The translations under genes and the position numbers were made by a program. Positions 28,205-37,510 of a stretch of 64,000 nucleotides of DNA are shown here, piece after piece. Source of the stretch: Lachnospiraceae bacterium (GTDB lineage Bacteria > Bacillota > Clostridia > Lachnospirales > Lachnospiraceae); NCBI GenBank assembly GCA_021770755.1, contig JAETQI010000005.1, positions 62,001 to 126,000 of the forward strand, given 5' to 3'. Every line of letters begins with the position of its first letter. The first letter of the stretch is position 1. The notes under the pieces were generated by a model. It had not been told where the DNA came from. It saw nothing but the letters and a program-made list of their open reading frames with translations, and searched no databases.

Positions 28205-29157
28205 AAACACACATTCCTTTCTCCCAGAACACCCCGGATCGTCTTTCTCACAGCCTCGTCCGATGTGTATCTGGCGCTCCATCCGGCTTTATGAATCTTG
28301 TCTGCACTGTAACAGAACCGTGGGACATCCCCCCTCCATCCGCCTTCTCCCCCTGTATACTGATATACCACATCCGTAAGCCCCATCTCCTCGCAAAGCA
28401 TATCCGCTATCGCAGTAACGCTGGTCTCCCCTGATACACCCACATTATAAAGAGCAACCCCGGACGCCGGCGTTATCATAAACCGCAATATGGCATCTGT
28501 CAGATCTTCTATGAATATATACGGTTTTGTCTGCCTACCGTTTCCAAGAATTTCCAGTCGAGATGGATTGATCCCCAATTTTTGTATGAAATCAAATATG
28601 ACGCCATGCGTCAGCCCCGGTCCTATTACATTGGGAAAACGGAATACCAACGAATGTATATCATTCATATACGAATATGCACTAACCAGCGCCTCGCATC
28701 CCAGCTTAGCCGCACCATAATAGGATATCGGAGACAGATCCGGCGTATTCTCATCCAGCACTACGCCTCTCTTATCCCCATACACTGCAGAAGTAGAAGC
28801 AAAAAACAAATTCTTCACATGGTACTTTCTCATACAATTCAGCAGTTCATATGTCGTAGAGTACGTATTGCGATACTCCACATCGGGATTCGCCGCACTT
28901 GCCCGTATATCTGAATTTGCCGCCATCTGAAAAATGTATTCCGGTTCCTCCACCTCAAATATCTGTTCCAGCCTTTCCCTGTCTGTAATATCCGCCTCAT
29001 ACAGACCAAACGCTTTCACAGACATCAATGGTTCGATACCGGCCCGCGTACCAAGTGAAAAGTTATCCACGCACACCACCCTGTGTCCTGCATGAATCAA
29101 CTCCCTGCACAAATGACGCCCTATAAAACCAGCACCGCCAGCAACCAGCACCCTCAT
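28201..29157 (-). CDS. NAD-dependent sugar-nucleotide epimerase/dehydratase
   Basis: A 318-residue extended SDR enzyme. The ATG at 29,157 is preceded by a perfect AGGAGG seven bases upstream. It has the Rossmann loop GGAGFIG near the N-terminus, a TSAVYG strand and the catalytic YYGAAK (Tyr-x-x-x-Lys). The core resembles UDP-glucose 4-epimerase and related NDP-sugar 4-epimerases. The substrate is not determined by the motifs; a GDP-heptose or UDP-hexose intermediate would fit. It is coupled to the downstream glycerophosphotransferase-like gene. Confidence 0.85.
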   Translation of the reverse strand: MRVLVAGGAGFIGRHLCRELIHAGHRVVCVDNFSLGTRAGIEPLMSVKAFGLYEADITDRERLEQIFEVEEPEYIFQMAANSDIRASAANPDVEYRNTYSTTYELLNCMRKYHVKNLFFASTSAVYGDKRGVVLDENTPDLSPISYYGAAKLGCEALVSAYSYMNDIHSLVFRFPNVIGPGLTHGVIFDFIQKLGINPSRLEILGNGRQTKPYIFIEDLTDAILRFMITPASGVALYNVGVSGETSVTAIADMLCEEMGLTDVVYQYTGGEGGWRGDVPRFCYSADKIHKAGWSARYTSDEAVRKTIRGVLGERNVCL

Positions 29158-29238
29158 CCTGCCACCTCCTGTAATCAAACATGGATCCTCACATTTACAG
29201 ACGTTTCCTGCATCTGTTCAGGATTCTTTTGCATTGCC

Positions 29239-30312
29239 CTACGGTACTGCATATAAAACGGTTTCAAACTCTGAGTTCGAATAATGCCTTACATACAGCC
29301 TGTACTCTGGAACCAGTTCCCTGAAATACAACGGTATCGCGACCATATCCTCCGGCTTGTGGTAAATACACACTGCACATTTTGGTTTATCTCTCTGAAT
29401 CACGTTTTTTGCCCCCTTCAATGCTTCCAGCTCGGAGCCTTCTATATCCATTTTTATAAATGTCACCTTATCATTATCCTGTATTGTCTCATCGATCGAT
29501 ACTACATCTATGACGCTTGACCCATTTTCCGCAATCCGGGAACCGCAGCTTGCAAATGCATTAAATTTCAGGTTTGTCCGCCTGCTCCAGACACCCTGTT
29601 GGAACAGGACAGTTTCAGGGAGTCTGTCATGTTCTATTTCTCGTTTAACCAGGCACTCCCTGTAATTGTCAGGGTCAGGTTCAAACGCGTACACCTTTTT
29701 TAGTCCAGGACAGAGCCCTGCCAACTCGACAGTTGTAGACAAATCCTTGCATCCCGCATCGACAAACACCTCGTGGTCTGAATAATTGAGAAAATCTTCA
29801 AAATATGTATTTCCCGAACAGGTTGTCAGATAGCTACGCACATCATAAATAAACTTTTTATCCATCCCGTTTCCCAGCAGATATCTGCCGATCTCCCCTC
29901 CGTACTGGCGCGAACAGACAATGACACATACCTTCTCCATTTTCAGCAGCTCGTCAGGACTGATCACCTTATATCCGTGGAATCCGGTTCTTTGTTTTTC
30001 CTTGTCCCTGTCACAGAATCCCCAGAAATTATCAATTCTGTACAGGTGCTTTAGGACTACCTCTGCATCCTGCCCGGCACCATACAATACGATCCGCCTG
30101 TCTCTGGGTAAATTGCCAAACAGATATGACAGCCCTTTTGTCCTGTCATATACCGGAAGTCCCGGAAAACAACGGCTGACAATATTTTCTATATACCACA
30201 TCTCCCCTGTGAGAAGATAATTTAACTTGTTGATATAGACAAATCTCGATTCTTCATCTTCCAACATTCCATAAATTTTTCTGATATCATTCAGCAAAGA
30301 TGCCGTATTCAT
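29239..30312 (-). CDS. Rossmann-like module fused to FkbM methyltransferase
   Basis: A 357-residue protein. The module is at about 68-160 (RRIVLYGAGQDAEVVL, FCDRDKEKQRTG, VCVIVCSRQ). The FkbM-type SAM-dependent O-methyltransferase follows (about 175-350), with EVFVDAGCKDLSTT, VYAFEPDPDNYRECL, VSIDETI and FIKMDIEGSELEALKGA. FkbM domains usually methylate a sugar hydroxyl. A GAGGAGG site precedes the ATG. It is one of three FkbM domains in the locus, all paired with the same module. Confidence 0.85.
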   Translation of the reverse strand: MNTASLLNDIRKIYGMLEDEESRFVYINKLNYLLTGEMWYIENIVSRCFPGLPVYDRTKGLSYLFGNLPRDRRIVLYGAGQDAEVVLKHLYRIDNFWGFCDRDKEKQRTGFHGYKVISPDELLKMEKVCVIVCSRQYGGEIGRYLLGNGMDKKFIYDVRSYLTTCSGNTYFEDFLNYSDHEVFVDAGCKDLSTTVELAGLCPGLKKVYAFEPDPDNYRECLVKREIEHDRLPETVLFQQGVWSRRTNLKFNAFASCGSRIAENGSSVIDVVSIDETIQDNDKVTFIKMDIEGSELEALKGAKNVIQRDKPKCAVCIYHKPEDMVAIPLYFRELVPEYRLYVRHYSNSEFETVLYAVP

Positions 30313-30349
30313 ACTTTACCTCCTCGTTAACTGACAGCTATTACCCTCA

Positions 30350-31336
30350 TTACTCCCAATACTTATCCCCAATATAAACGATAGAACTTCCATCCTGCTC
30401 AAAGCGAAAAGGAAACCTTCTCAACCCCAGCTTGTATTCCAACAACGCCTGTTTCTCTTTAGGACAGTAGAAAAGTAAGAACCCACCGCCACCGGCTCCA
30501 AGAAGCTTTCCGCCCACTGCCCCATGACGCAGTGCAGTATCATACCAGTTATCAATCTGGACATTTGATATTCCTCTGGCAAGCTCCCGCTTTCTGTGCC
30601 ATCCCTCATTCAAAATAGCGCCAAACTCATCCAGACGGTCATTTTCCAGAGAACCTTTCATACTTTCTGCCAGTTCACACATCCTTAGCAAATTTTGTAT
30701 CTTTGCTCTCTCATTGATAGTTCTTTTCTGCTCTGAAAGAATCTGGTTCGCATCATGCGTCATCCCAGTATAAAACATAACCAGGTTTTCCTGTAGTTCT
30801 TTGAATGTCTCGCCTTTCATGATAAGCGGTTCAACAGAAACGGAATCATCCTTATGAAAACGGATAAAATTCATCCCTCCAAAGGCAGCTGCATATTGAT
30901 CCTGCTTCCCTATCGGCGATCCAAGTTTCTCAATTTCCACATAGCAGGCTTCTGCTGCCAGTTTTCCTTTTGACACATATTTCCCCTTATAACAATACAA
31001 TGTATGCAGCAACCCCACTGTGAACGAGCTGGAAGAACCGAGTCCTGTCCCACTCGGCACATCAGCCGTACTGGAAATCTCAACTCCATGGATATCCTTT
31101 TCATTCAGCACACAATGAAATATTGAGTGCGAAATATCGTTTAAATTACTGACAATCTCATTCTGTGAATACTTTAACGCTGTCTTATCAGGATCAAAAT
31201 ACGGATGTATGCTCAGATACATATAGCGGTTGATTGTCGTGCTCAGCACACATCCGCCATATTTCCTGTAAAAATCCGCAATATCGCTTCCCCCGCCACA
31301 AAAGCTGATGCGAAAAGGTGTCTTTGTTATTATCAT
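30350..31336 (-). CDS. hddA: D-glycero-alpha-D-manno-heptose 7-phosphate kinase-like GHMP kinase
   Basis: A 328-residue GHMP kinase of the HddA subfamily. The N-terminus has TKTPFRISFCGGGSDIADFY, the ATP loop reads PSGTGLGSSSSFTVGLLHTL, and the C-terminal motif is GGKLLGAGGGGFLLFY. HddA phosphorylates D-glycero-D-manno-heptose 7-phosphate to the 1,7-bisphosphate. The GmhB- and HddC-like activities are encoded as a fusion 5 kb downstream, so the locus should make GDP-D-alpha-D-heptose. An L-fucose kinase-like function is the main alternative. GGGAGAG precedes the ATG. Confidence 0.82.
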   Translation of the reverse strand: MIITKTPFRISFCGGGSDIADFYRKYGGCVLSTTINRYMYLSIHPYFDPDKTALKYSQNEIVSNLNDISHSIFHCVLNEKDIHGVEISSTADVPSGTGLGSSSSFTVGLLHTLYCYKGKYVSKGKLAAEACYVEIEKLGSPIGKQDQYAAAFGGMNFIRFHKDDSVSVEPLIMKGETFKELQENLVMFYTGMTHDANQILSEQKRTINERAKIQNLLRMCELAESMKGSLENDRLDEFGAILNEGWHRKRELARGISNVQIDNWYDTALRHGAVGGKLLGAGGGGFLLFYCPKEKQALLEYKLGLRRFPFRFEQDGSSIVYIGDKYWE

Positions 31337-31366
31337 GCCTGTCTCTCCCCGATTGTCTGTCGTATA

Positions 31367-32569
31367 CTATTCCACGACTCGTTCTGCCACTGCCCAGTAC
31401 ATTCTGTCCTTCCCTATTCCGTACTGTTCAAAAAGACTGTCTTTTATCTGCTCAGCCATTTTCTCGCTCCTGACTGCAATTATCAAAATATCCCATTCCG
31501 TTTTCAAAAGCATGTCAGGCTTTTGCAGCGGATAGGCACATTCATCCCTTTTATTTTCCGCATCCCTGTCAACCCAGCACGCGATATTGGCCTCCCTGTG
31601 CTCACTGCAGATTTTTTCATACAGTGCCTGTCCGCATACTCCCGCCCCATAAATTACAAACCTTTTATCAAACAATTCTTCGGAATATCCGAAATTCCAT
31701 TTTCCCATTGCTTCCATATTAATGTGGTATAATCGGAACAGATTATGTTTTTCCATGAGCAATATGTAACGCTTCAGCTGCCGCATGAGTACCCATCTGG
31801 TGTCTGACCCGGAAAAAACTGTATGAAGTCCCATATAAACCATGTAATTATTATAAGGGAGGCGCTCATCCGGTGCCGCGCACATAGAATCATTTCTGAT
31901 ATTGTAGTGATAAAATGCTTTCCGCAAAATATAAATGCTCTCTGCCAGCAGACAGTACGGGTAAAACGCAAGGGCATCCTCGCCATAAAATACGTTCTCA
32001 TTGATGTCCGCATATACCCTCTCAAGCAGGTGCTTCCGAAAAATCTTATTCCACAGTACACAGTGAAGCCCGAACTCCCGATAGCGCTCATCGTACAACA
32101 TAGTCGGATACACAGAATGCTCCAAATCATGATAAATCCCTTCTTCATAGTGGTCAGATATCCAGACGGGCTCCTGTGATTCCTGCTCCCTTACAAATCC
32201 CGAAGACACCAGGTCGCATCCTGTATCCTCCATACATTTTATAAGCTGCGCATACATATCCTCATCAATCCAGTCATCGCTGTCCACAAAACCGATCACT
32301 TCCCCCCTTGCATGGGATAAGCCTGTTTTCCGCGCCCTGATCAGTCCTCCATTTTCCTTTGAGATCACCCTGACACGCCCGTCCTGTCCCTGAAAACGCT
32401 GGCAAACCTGCAGGCTGTTATCTGTCGAACCATCATCAACCAGTATCACCTCCATATTGTGAAATGTCTGGTTTAAGATACTTGTTATGCATCTGTCCAG
32501 ATATTGTTCCGCATTAAAAATCGGTACGATCACAGACAGTAACGGCATATTTTTCCCACAGTTCTCCAA
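31367..32569 (-). CDS. GT2 glycosyltransferase with C-terminal Rossmann-like module
   Basis: A 400-residue protein. A TTG start at 32,569 has AGGAGG nine bases upstream; an ATG at 32,548 is an alternative. A GT-A family 2 domain (about 8-220) has SVIVPIFNAEQYLDRC, VDDGSTDNS, ARKTGLSHARGEVIGFVDSDDW. A helical region follows, then the C-terminal module (about 300-395: FVIYGAGVCGQALYEK, CWVDRDAENKR, DILIIAVRS). Domain order is the reverse of that in most module proteins here. It probably adds one sugar in the cytosol. Confidence 0.85.
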   Translation of the reverse strand: MENCGKNMPLLSVIVPIFNAEQYLDRCITSILNQTFHNMEVILVDDGSTDNSLQVCQRFQGQDGRVRVISKENGGLIRARKTGLSHARGEVIGFVDSDDWIDEDMYAQLIKCMEDTGCDLVSSGFVREQESQEPVWISDHYEEGIYHDLEHSVYPTMLYDERYREFGLHCVLWNKIFRKHLLERVYADINENVFYGEDALAFYPYCLLAESIYILRKAFYHYNIRNDSMCAAPDERLPYNNYMVYMGLHTVFSGSDTRWVLMRQLKRYILLMEKHNLFRLYHINMEAMGKWNFGYSEELFDKRFVIYGAGVCGQALYEKICSEHREANIACWVDRDAENKRDECAYPLQKPDMLLKTEWDILIIAVRSEKMAEQIKDSLFEQYGIGKDRMYWAVAERVVE

Positions 32570-32575
32570 ATTCCT

Positions 32576-33823
32576 CTACCTCCTGATATCCCAGACCACT
32601 TTTCCCGGTGCAATTCCGGCCGAGCCCAGCGTGTCCATTATTTCCAATGCCACCATCATATTTGCAACTGCAATAATGACATAGTCGAAAGAAAGGCTGC
32701 CTAAACGCTCCGGCGGAACAATCTCGACGCCTTCGATCTCCCTGACCTGACGGGCATTTCCATCTACCCACGCACATAATGAAACTTTTCCATCATTGCG
32801 AATCTGTCTACAATAACTCCTTCCAACCTCACCAGCTCCATAAAGAACTACGCGTTCCCCCTGTTTCATTCCGTCATACCCCAAAGGCCAAACCTCACCG
32901 CTGCCCTCATTTCCTGATTCGTCACAAAACGCCCTTAACGACCTCTCCCGTACCCTGCATTTCTCTTCAAGCCAGTCCCAGCATACTGAATGCTCCGCCT
33001 CATCCACAACAATCATTAACTCAGCACTTTTCTGCCGGCATAATTCCTTCAGTTCCCGCCTGCAGCTATTAACCAACCGATAAAATGTAATTCGGTGTAA
33101 TCTCTTTAATCCGTTCTGCCTGGAAAAACGCAGGTTATCTGTCATTCCCCTGATCTGGTCGCATGCCATTTGTCTGTCATAAATCCTTTCCTTATACCCC
33201 GCCTTATAATAGTAAAAACGGATATTCGTAACACAGATCCATCCCGCTGCAGACAGCGCTCTCACACAAAACGGCGGGTCTTCGTACTGCCTGTAAGCAG
33301 GAAAGGAAATATTATTTTCCTGCAGCATCTGACGGGAATACAGATAACTGGTAAAATAAAAGTCCTGCTGATACTCCCTATACGCCAGCATTGCCCAATT
33401 TTTAGTACCATCCCACAAATTCCCATACACAGATACCTGTGTCAGCCCTCTGTCTGAATCTATATACATCTGTCCCCCGCATACCTTTGCTTTCCTGCCG
33501 ACGGCATTGCGATACAGTTCTTCCAGTGCATTATCAGACAAAAAACTGTCATCCACATCCAGAAAACACACAAATTCACCGGTAGCATTCTTTAATGCAT
33601 AATTCCTGGCACTCCCAGCGCCCCGATTCTTCTGTTCAAACACGCGCACCCGATTATCACTCTTCTGCATCTGTTGCAACAAATGCAGGGAGTTATCCAA
33701 AGAACCGTCATCTACACATAAAATCTCTATTTCATGCAGTGTCTGCCTTTGAACTCCCCTGATACACTCCGATATGTACTCACTTCCATTAAATACCGGT
33801 ATTATGACTGAAACCTTTATCAT
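32576..33823 (-). CDS. GT2 glycosyltransferase with C-terminal Rossmann-like module
   Basis: A 415-residue protein; the ATG at 33,823 has GGGG upstream. The GT2 domain (about 1-210) has VSVIIPVFNGSEYISEC, VDDGSLDNS, GAGSARNYALKNATGEFVCFLDVDD. The C-terminal module (about 315-412) has RVVLYGAGEVGRSYC, AWVDGNARQ, FDYVIIAVAN. It is a paralogue of the next gene downstream, with the same domain order. The AGGAGG of that next gene lies within its last codons, so the two are tightly coupled. Confidence 0.85.
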   Translation of the reverse strand: MIKVSVIIPVFNGSEYISECIRGVQRQTLHEIEILCVDDGSLDNSLHLLQQMQKSDNRVRVFEQKNRGAGSARNYALKNATGEFVCFLDVDDSFLSDNALEELYRNAVGRKAKVCGGQMYIDSDRGLTQVSVYGNLWDGTKNWAMLAYREYQQDFYFTSYLYSRQMLQENNISFPAYRQYEDPPFCVRALSAAGWICVTNIRFYYYKAGYKERIYDRQMACDQIRGMTDNLRFSRQNGLKRLHRITFYRLVNSCRRELKELCRQKSAELMIVVDEAEHSVCWDWLEEKCRVRERSLRAFCDESGNEGSGEVWPLGYDGMKQGERVVLYGAGEVGRSYCRQIRNDGKVSLCAWVDGNARQVREIEGVEIVPPERLGSLSFDYVIIAVANMMVALEIMDTLGSAGIAPGKVVWDIRR

Positions 33824-33855
33824 TTTATCCCCATATAGTAATTGTCTGTAATTTG

Positions 33856-34965
33856 TCAATCCACAACTGCAAAATCAGATAATTTAACCTTGCTTCCACA
33901 TCTCGACCACTCTGTTTCGTTTTCTACACAATGACTACACAGGGGAACTTCCTTTTGTAGCAAAGTCATAAGCTTTTCACCCGACGGGCAGTCAGCCAGT
34001 TCATATATCCCGTCATTTGGAAGCGCTGTCCCAAATATCTCATTGAACCTGTCAATGTACATCAGTGTAGGGCATCTGGCTATCTTTCCATCGCAAATGT
34101 TGATACATCCTTCTGATATGCAGCGTTGGTTATATTTACTGTTGTCACTTAAAGACAACGGTCTGATAAATTTCTGTTTGATATCATATGGGCGAATATT
34201 ATAATGAATTCCTGCATTCTCAAGACGAGCTTTGATTTTATCAATCACATAATGTGTCGGCTCATACTCGGATATACTCACAGCAACGTTATTTTGCCGC
34301 ATACAGGTTAGAACATCCTCCTTAATTCCGGGGATCGGCAGACCGTTTGTGACAACCCACAGATCTGTATCCGGCAGGATTCTGCGTATATCTTCTATGT
34401 ACTGTGCCATATCCGGATTGAGGAACGGTTCGCCTCCCATAATGAAAAATCTGAGTATAACTCCTACTTTTTCCGACAATTTCTGCACATCTGCTATCCT
34501 TTTTTCCCTATCTGGCAACCTCCGCTCAAAAATAGGCGAAAAATGTGTACATCCCGAACAGTTCAGATTGCAGTAATCACAAATGTGCATTTCCACACGG
34601 GACAGAATCCCTTTTTCACTCACACAGTTTTTTAAACAAATACATTCTTTTAGCAGAAAGACATCATATGTAACTGTATGTAACGAAACCCTGTCATCAT
34701 AGTGCCAGTATATATTTTCTTTTTTTAACCGAACTAACCGGTCATATATCTCTTCCATGACCATTTGATCTTTTACTGTTATGATAATATCTGCCTCTGT
34801 TGTTTCCATGCGTTCCCAGGACAGAATCGGATATCCACAGCAATGTCCTGTCTTAAAAGAGTCCGCAAATCCTATAATCTCTATCGTATCCTGAAGAACT
34901 TCCATACGCCGCAGCAGTTTCTCTCCCTCTGTCCCCGCGCCATATAGAATAATTTTCTTTGACAT
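33856..34965 (-). CDS. Rossmann-like module fused to radical SAM enzyme
   Basis: A 369-residue protein; the ATG at 34,965 has GAGAGGG upstream. The module is at residues 3-100 (KKIILYGAGTEGEKLL, GFADSFKTG, ADIIITVKD). The radical SAM core starts at about 125, with the cluster motif CNLNCSGC (CxxxCxxC) and FIMGGEPFLNPD. C-terminal Cys residues (about ten after the core, including CISEGCINICDG and LCSHC) suggest extra Fe-S sites of the SPASM type. Such enzymes do radical epimerisation, dehydrogenation or deoxygenation of sugars or peptides; the substrate is unknown. The preceding stop overlaps the ribosome-site region. Confidence 0.8.
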   Translation of the reverse strand: MSKKIILYGAGTEGEKLLRRMEVLQDTIEIIGFADSFKTGHCCGYPILSWERMETTEADIIITVKDQMVMEEIYDRLVRLKKENIYWHYDDRVSLHTVTYDVFLLKECICLKNCVSEKGILSRVEMHICDYCNLNCSGCTHFSPIFERRLPDREKRIADVQKLSEKVGVILRFFIMGGEPFLNPDMAQYIEDIRRILPDTDLWVVTNGLPIPGIKEDVLTCMRQNNVAVSISEYEPTHYVIDKIKARLENAGIHYNIRPYDIKQKFIRPLSLSDNSKYNQRCISEGCINICDGKIARCPTLMYIDRFNEIFGTALPNDGIYELADCPSGEKLMTLLQKEVPLCSHCVENETEWSRCGSKVKLSDFAVVD

Positions 34966-34966
34966 A

Positions 34967-36193
34967 CTAATCCCTCTCCATTGACCATAAATCCAGCAGA
35001 TTCTTCCCGGCAAACTGGCTTGTTTTCTCAACACTCTCCCTGTAATATATCCGCAATTTTTGTGCAGCCCCGTCACTCATCCTTTCATGATACTCTTCAT
35101 TTGTAATCCTTTTCACGTCACTCCACAGCCGGATCATTTCCTCCCTCACTGCTACATCAGCCTGTTCAGATGCCATTTTCGCCATCGCCTGGTTTAAGTA
35201 TGCACTGGCAAGATTTTTGGGCATCATATTCCCGGCATTTAAGCGCGGCAGTTCCCTGCACTGTATTCTTTTATCTTCATCCAGACCGATGAAACACTGT
35301 ATTTCATCCATTATCCGCTCTGTGTCCCCAAGCAGTTCTTCCCATATGACCAGCTTAATATCCTCTTTCCTGTAATACTTCAAGTAAGCCTCAATATCCC
35401 TCCAATATTGAAACACCGCCTTATTGTCCTCCCTCTCAATCCATTCATCAAATGCAGCTGTAAAATTGTGCCCATATTCTTTCAAGTAACAGGCTGCATT
35501 ACCGGACAGGTTGCGCATGGACATCTTAAAGTCAGAGTATAACGCTTCTATGGGATTTCTGACACAGAACAACACCTTCAGCTCCTGCCCAAAGTACAGA
35601 CTTACTTCCCTTGCATAACGAAAATATGCAGGTTCTATTCCGCCAGCCAGCTTTCCATCCCCTCTGTTCTCATAAAGATTATTAAAACGATAATGCGCCT
35701 CTGGATTATAAATATCGCTGATCAGAAAAGTTTCTTTTGTAGACGGCAGAAAAATATTAGGATTTTGAGATAATACCCCCCACAATGATGTTGTCCCACA
35801 CTTTGGAAATCCTGCACATAAAAAATCCAGTGTCTGTTTCCCATAGCTCCTGCTCCATTTTACAATATCATCGTCAGAATACAATTCTGTTATCTGATCC
35901 GCATTTATATGGGATATAAGCTGCGTTTTTAGCTGTTCCCTTATGCAAAAATCCCGCGCAGTAATAATATAGCGGTAATTTTCATTCCAGTTTTCTTCCC
36001 TTTCAACGGGATAGATTGTCTTATTGTCGTAATTCATATTGTCAAGACATAAAATATCTTTAATCCGATAATCCCTCTCCAGTATTTCTTTTATAAGCCT
36101 GCCGTTTCCACCCATTGGCAAAATCACATAACGCTCTGCGTCAGAGTCCACTAAGATCTGCAATTTATTTATTATCCACTCACTACATTTCAT
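34967..36193 (-). CDS. Rossmann-like module fused to sulfotransferase
   Basis: A 408-residue protein; the ATG at 36,193 has GGGAG seven bases upstream. The N-terminal module is degenerate at its loop (about 18-110: YVILPMGGNGRLIKE, LCLDNMNYDN). The sulfotransferase domain (about 128-400) has the 5'-phosphosulfate loop GFPKCGTTSLWG and the 3'-phosphate-binding stretch VLFCVRNPIEALYSDFKM. It transfers sulfate from PAPS to a glycan hydroxyl or amine. PAPS would come from CysD/CysNC at the end of the same cluster. It is a paralogue of the next upstream gene. Confidence 0.85.
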   Translation of the reverse strand: MKCSEWIINKLQILVDSDAERYVILPMGGNGRLIKEILERDYRIKDILCLDNMNYDNKTIYPVEREENWNENYRYIITARDFCIREQLKTQLISHINADQITELYSDDDIVKWSRSYGKQTLDFLCAGFPKCGTTSLWGVLSQNPNIFLPSTKETFLISDIYNPEAHYRFNNLYENRGDGKLAGGIEPAYFRYAREVSLYFGQELKVLFCVRNPIEALYSDFKMSMRNLSGNAACYLKEYGHNFTAAFDEWIEREDNKAVFQYWRDIEAYLKYYRKEDIKLVIWEELLGDTERIMDEIQCFIGLDEDKRIQCRELPRLNAGNMMPKNLASAYLNQAMAKMASEQADVAVREEMIRLWSDVKRITNEEYHERMSDGAAQKLRIYYRESVEKTSQFAGKNLLDLWSMERD

Positions 36194-36219
36194 CACTTTC
36201 TCCCAGTCTGTGTCTCACA

Positions 36220-37482
36220 TTAAAACCATAGATCAGACAAATCCTTGTGAAAACAGTCCTCAAGCTCCCGCACGCTGTCAAAATAATACTTTTTTAGTCT
36301 TTCTTTTTGTTCTTCCAAAATTTTAACATCATAGACTTTTTTTGCCCTGCTCATCTCATGGTATGCTTTTATCCTGTCACTATAACATCTGTTTTTTGCT
36401 TCGGTATCATTCATAGAACAATGCAGATATTCCAAGGAAAGTTCCTGGTACCGCCGGGCAAGCCTATGACTTTCTAAATCAGCCATCACATAATTTCCTT
36501 CATTTACTAGCGAAAGTATATCCCTTTCATAACAGTGCTTGCTTTCAACAAATTTAAGCAGTTCATTCATAACCGCCCTTGTATGTTTGATTAGTTCCTC
36601 AAAATAAACGATTTTAATCTGCTCATCCGAATAATATCTCCTAAACTCATTAATCCAATCAATATACCTCGAAATAACTAAACTTCCCCCATCGTTCCAC
36701 CTCATATAATCGTCAAACATGCGCATCGAAAACTGATCATATTTCTGGTAAAATGCCTCAGCCATAACGCTTCCACGAAGCATCATCTTGAATCTTGAAA
36801 ATGTGGATTCAATCGGGTTTCTTACTAAAAAAATTAATTTGATACCGGAACCAAAGTATTCATATACTTCTTTGGCATTTCTGTAAAAAGTAGGTTCTAT
36901 CATCCCGACCACTTGTCCTTCTTTAATAGTGTTGAAATAATTATCCACTAACACTTCTTTGGCATCTTGTACATCATTATGCCAGGAAAAGAAATTGCTT
37001 TCTTTTTTGGGTGATAAATAAATATCCTTAATCGTCATTAATGCTCCATGTAAGGAAGACGTACCACATTTAGTAAATGCAGGGCACAAAAAATTAATCC
37101 CGCTGTAGGAAACCCTTTTCCTTGTATCCATCTCATCCGCCAAAGACGCATAGAGTTCCTGGGCAATAACGTAACATATATTGCCATACTGCTTCACAAC
37201 CTGTAGAATTTCCTCCTGGTACTGCCATGAAACTGCAATCACTACAGTACATGTTTCATGTTTTAAAAATCTATCAGCTTCAAAAATCGGAATCCCCCTA
37301 TACTGGTCACTATCCCCTTCTTTCTTTTCACTGATAATAATGCCCTTGACCTTGTCCTGTAACTTTTCCCAAATAGCAAAGTCTGACAGCCTGCGCCCCC
37401 AATCGCCTGCGCCATATATGGCTACACCACTTTGCCCGCCGAGACAATCCTTTAATTCGGCAATTGTATAAAGATATTTCAT
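36220..37482 (-). CDS. Rossmann-like module fused to sulfotransferase
   Basis: A 420-residue protein. The module is at about 18-115 (GVAIYGAGDWGRRLSD, TVVIAVSWQYQEEIL). The sulfotransferase domain (about 128-415) has FTKCGTSSLHG (5'-PSB loop) and IFLVRNPIESTFSRFKMML (3'-PB site). The two loops are intact, so PAPS-dependent activity is expected. It is a paralogue of the neighbouring gene (34,967-36,193) with the same architecture, probably from tandem duplication followed by divergence in acceptor specificity. AAGGAAAG lies upstream of the ATG. Confidence 0.85.
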   Translation of the reverse strand: MKYLYTIAELKDCLGGQSGVAIYGAGDWGRRLSDFAIWEKLQDKVKGIIISEKKEGDSDQYRGIPIFEADRFLKHETCTVVIAVSWQYQEEILQVVKQYGNICYVIAQELYASLADEMDTRKRVSYSGINFLCPAFTKCGTSSLHGALMTIKDIYLSPKKESNFFSWHNDVQDAKEVLVDNYFNTIKEGQVVGMIEPTFYRNAKEVYEYFGSGIKLIFLVRNPIESTFSRFKMMLRGSVMAEAFYQKYDQFSMRMFDDYMRWNDGGSLVISRYIDWINEFRRYYSDEQIKIVYFEELIKHTRAVMNELLKFVESKHCYERDILSLVNEGNYVMADLESHRLARRYQELSLEYLHCSMNDTEAKNRCYSDRIKAYHEMSRAKKVYDVKILEEQKERLKKYYFDSVRELEDCFHKDLSDLWF

Positions 37483-37510
37483 TATTGACTTTCCTTTCCA
37501 TATAATATAA

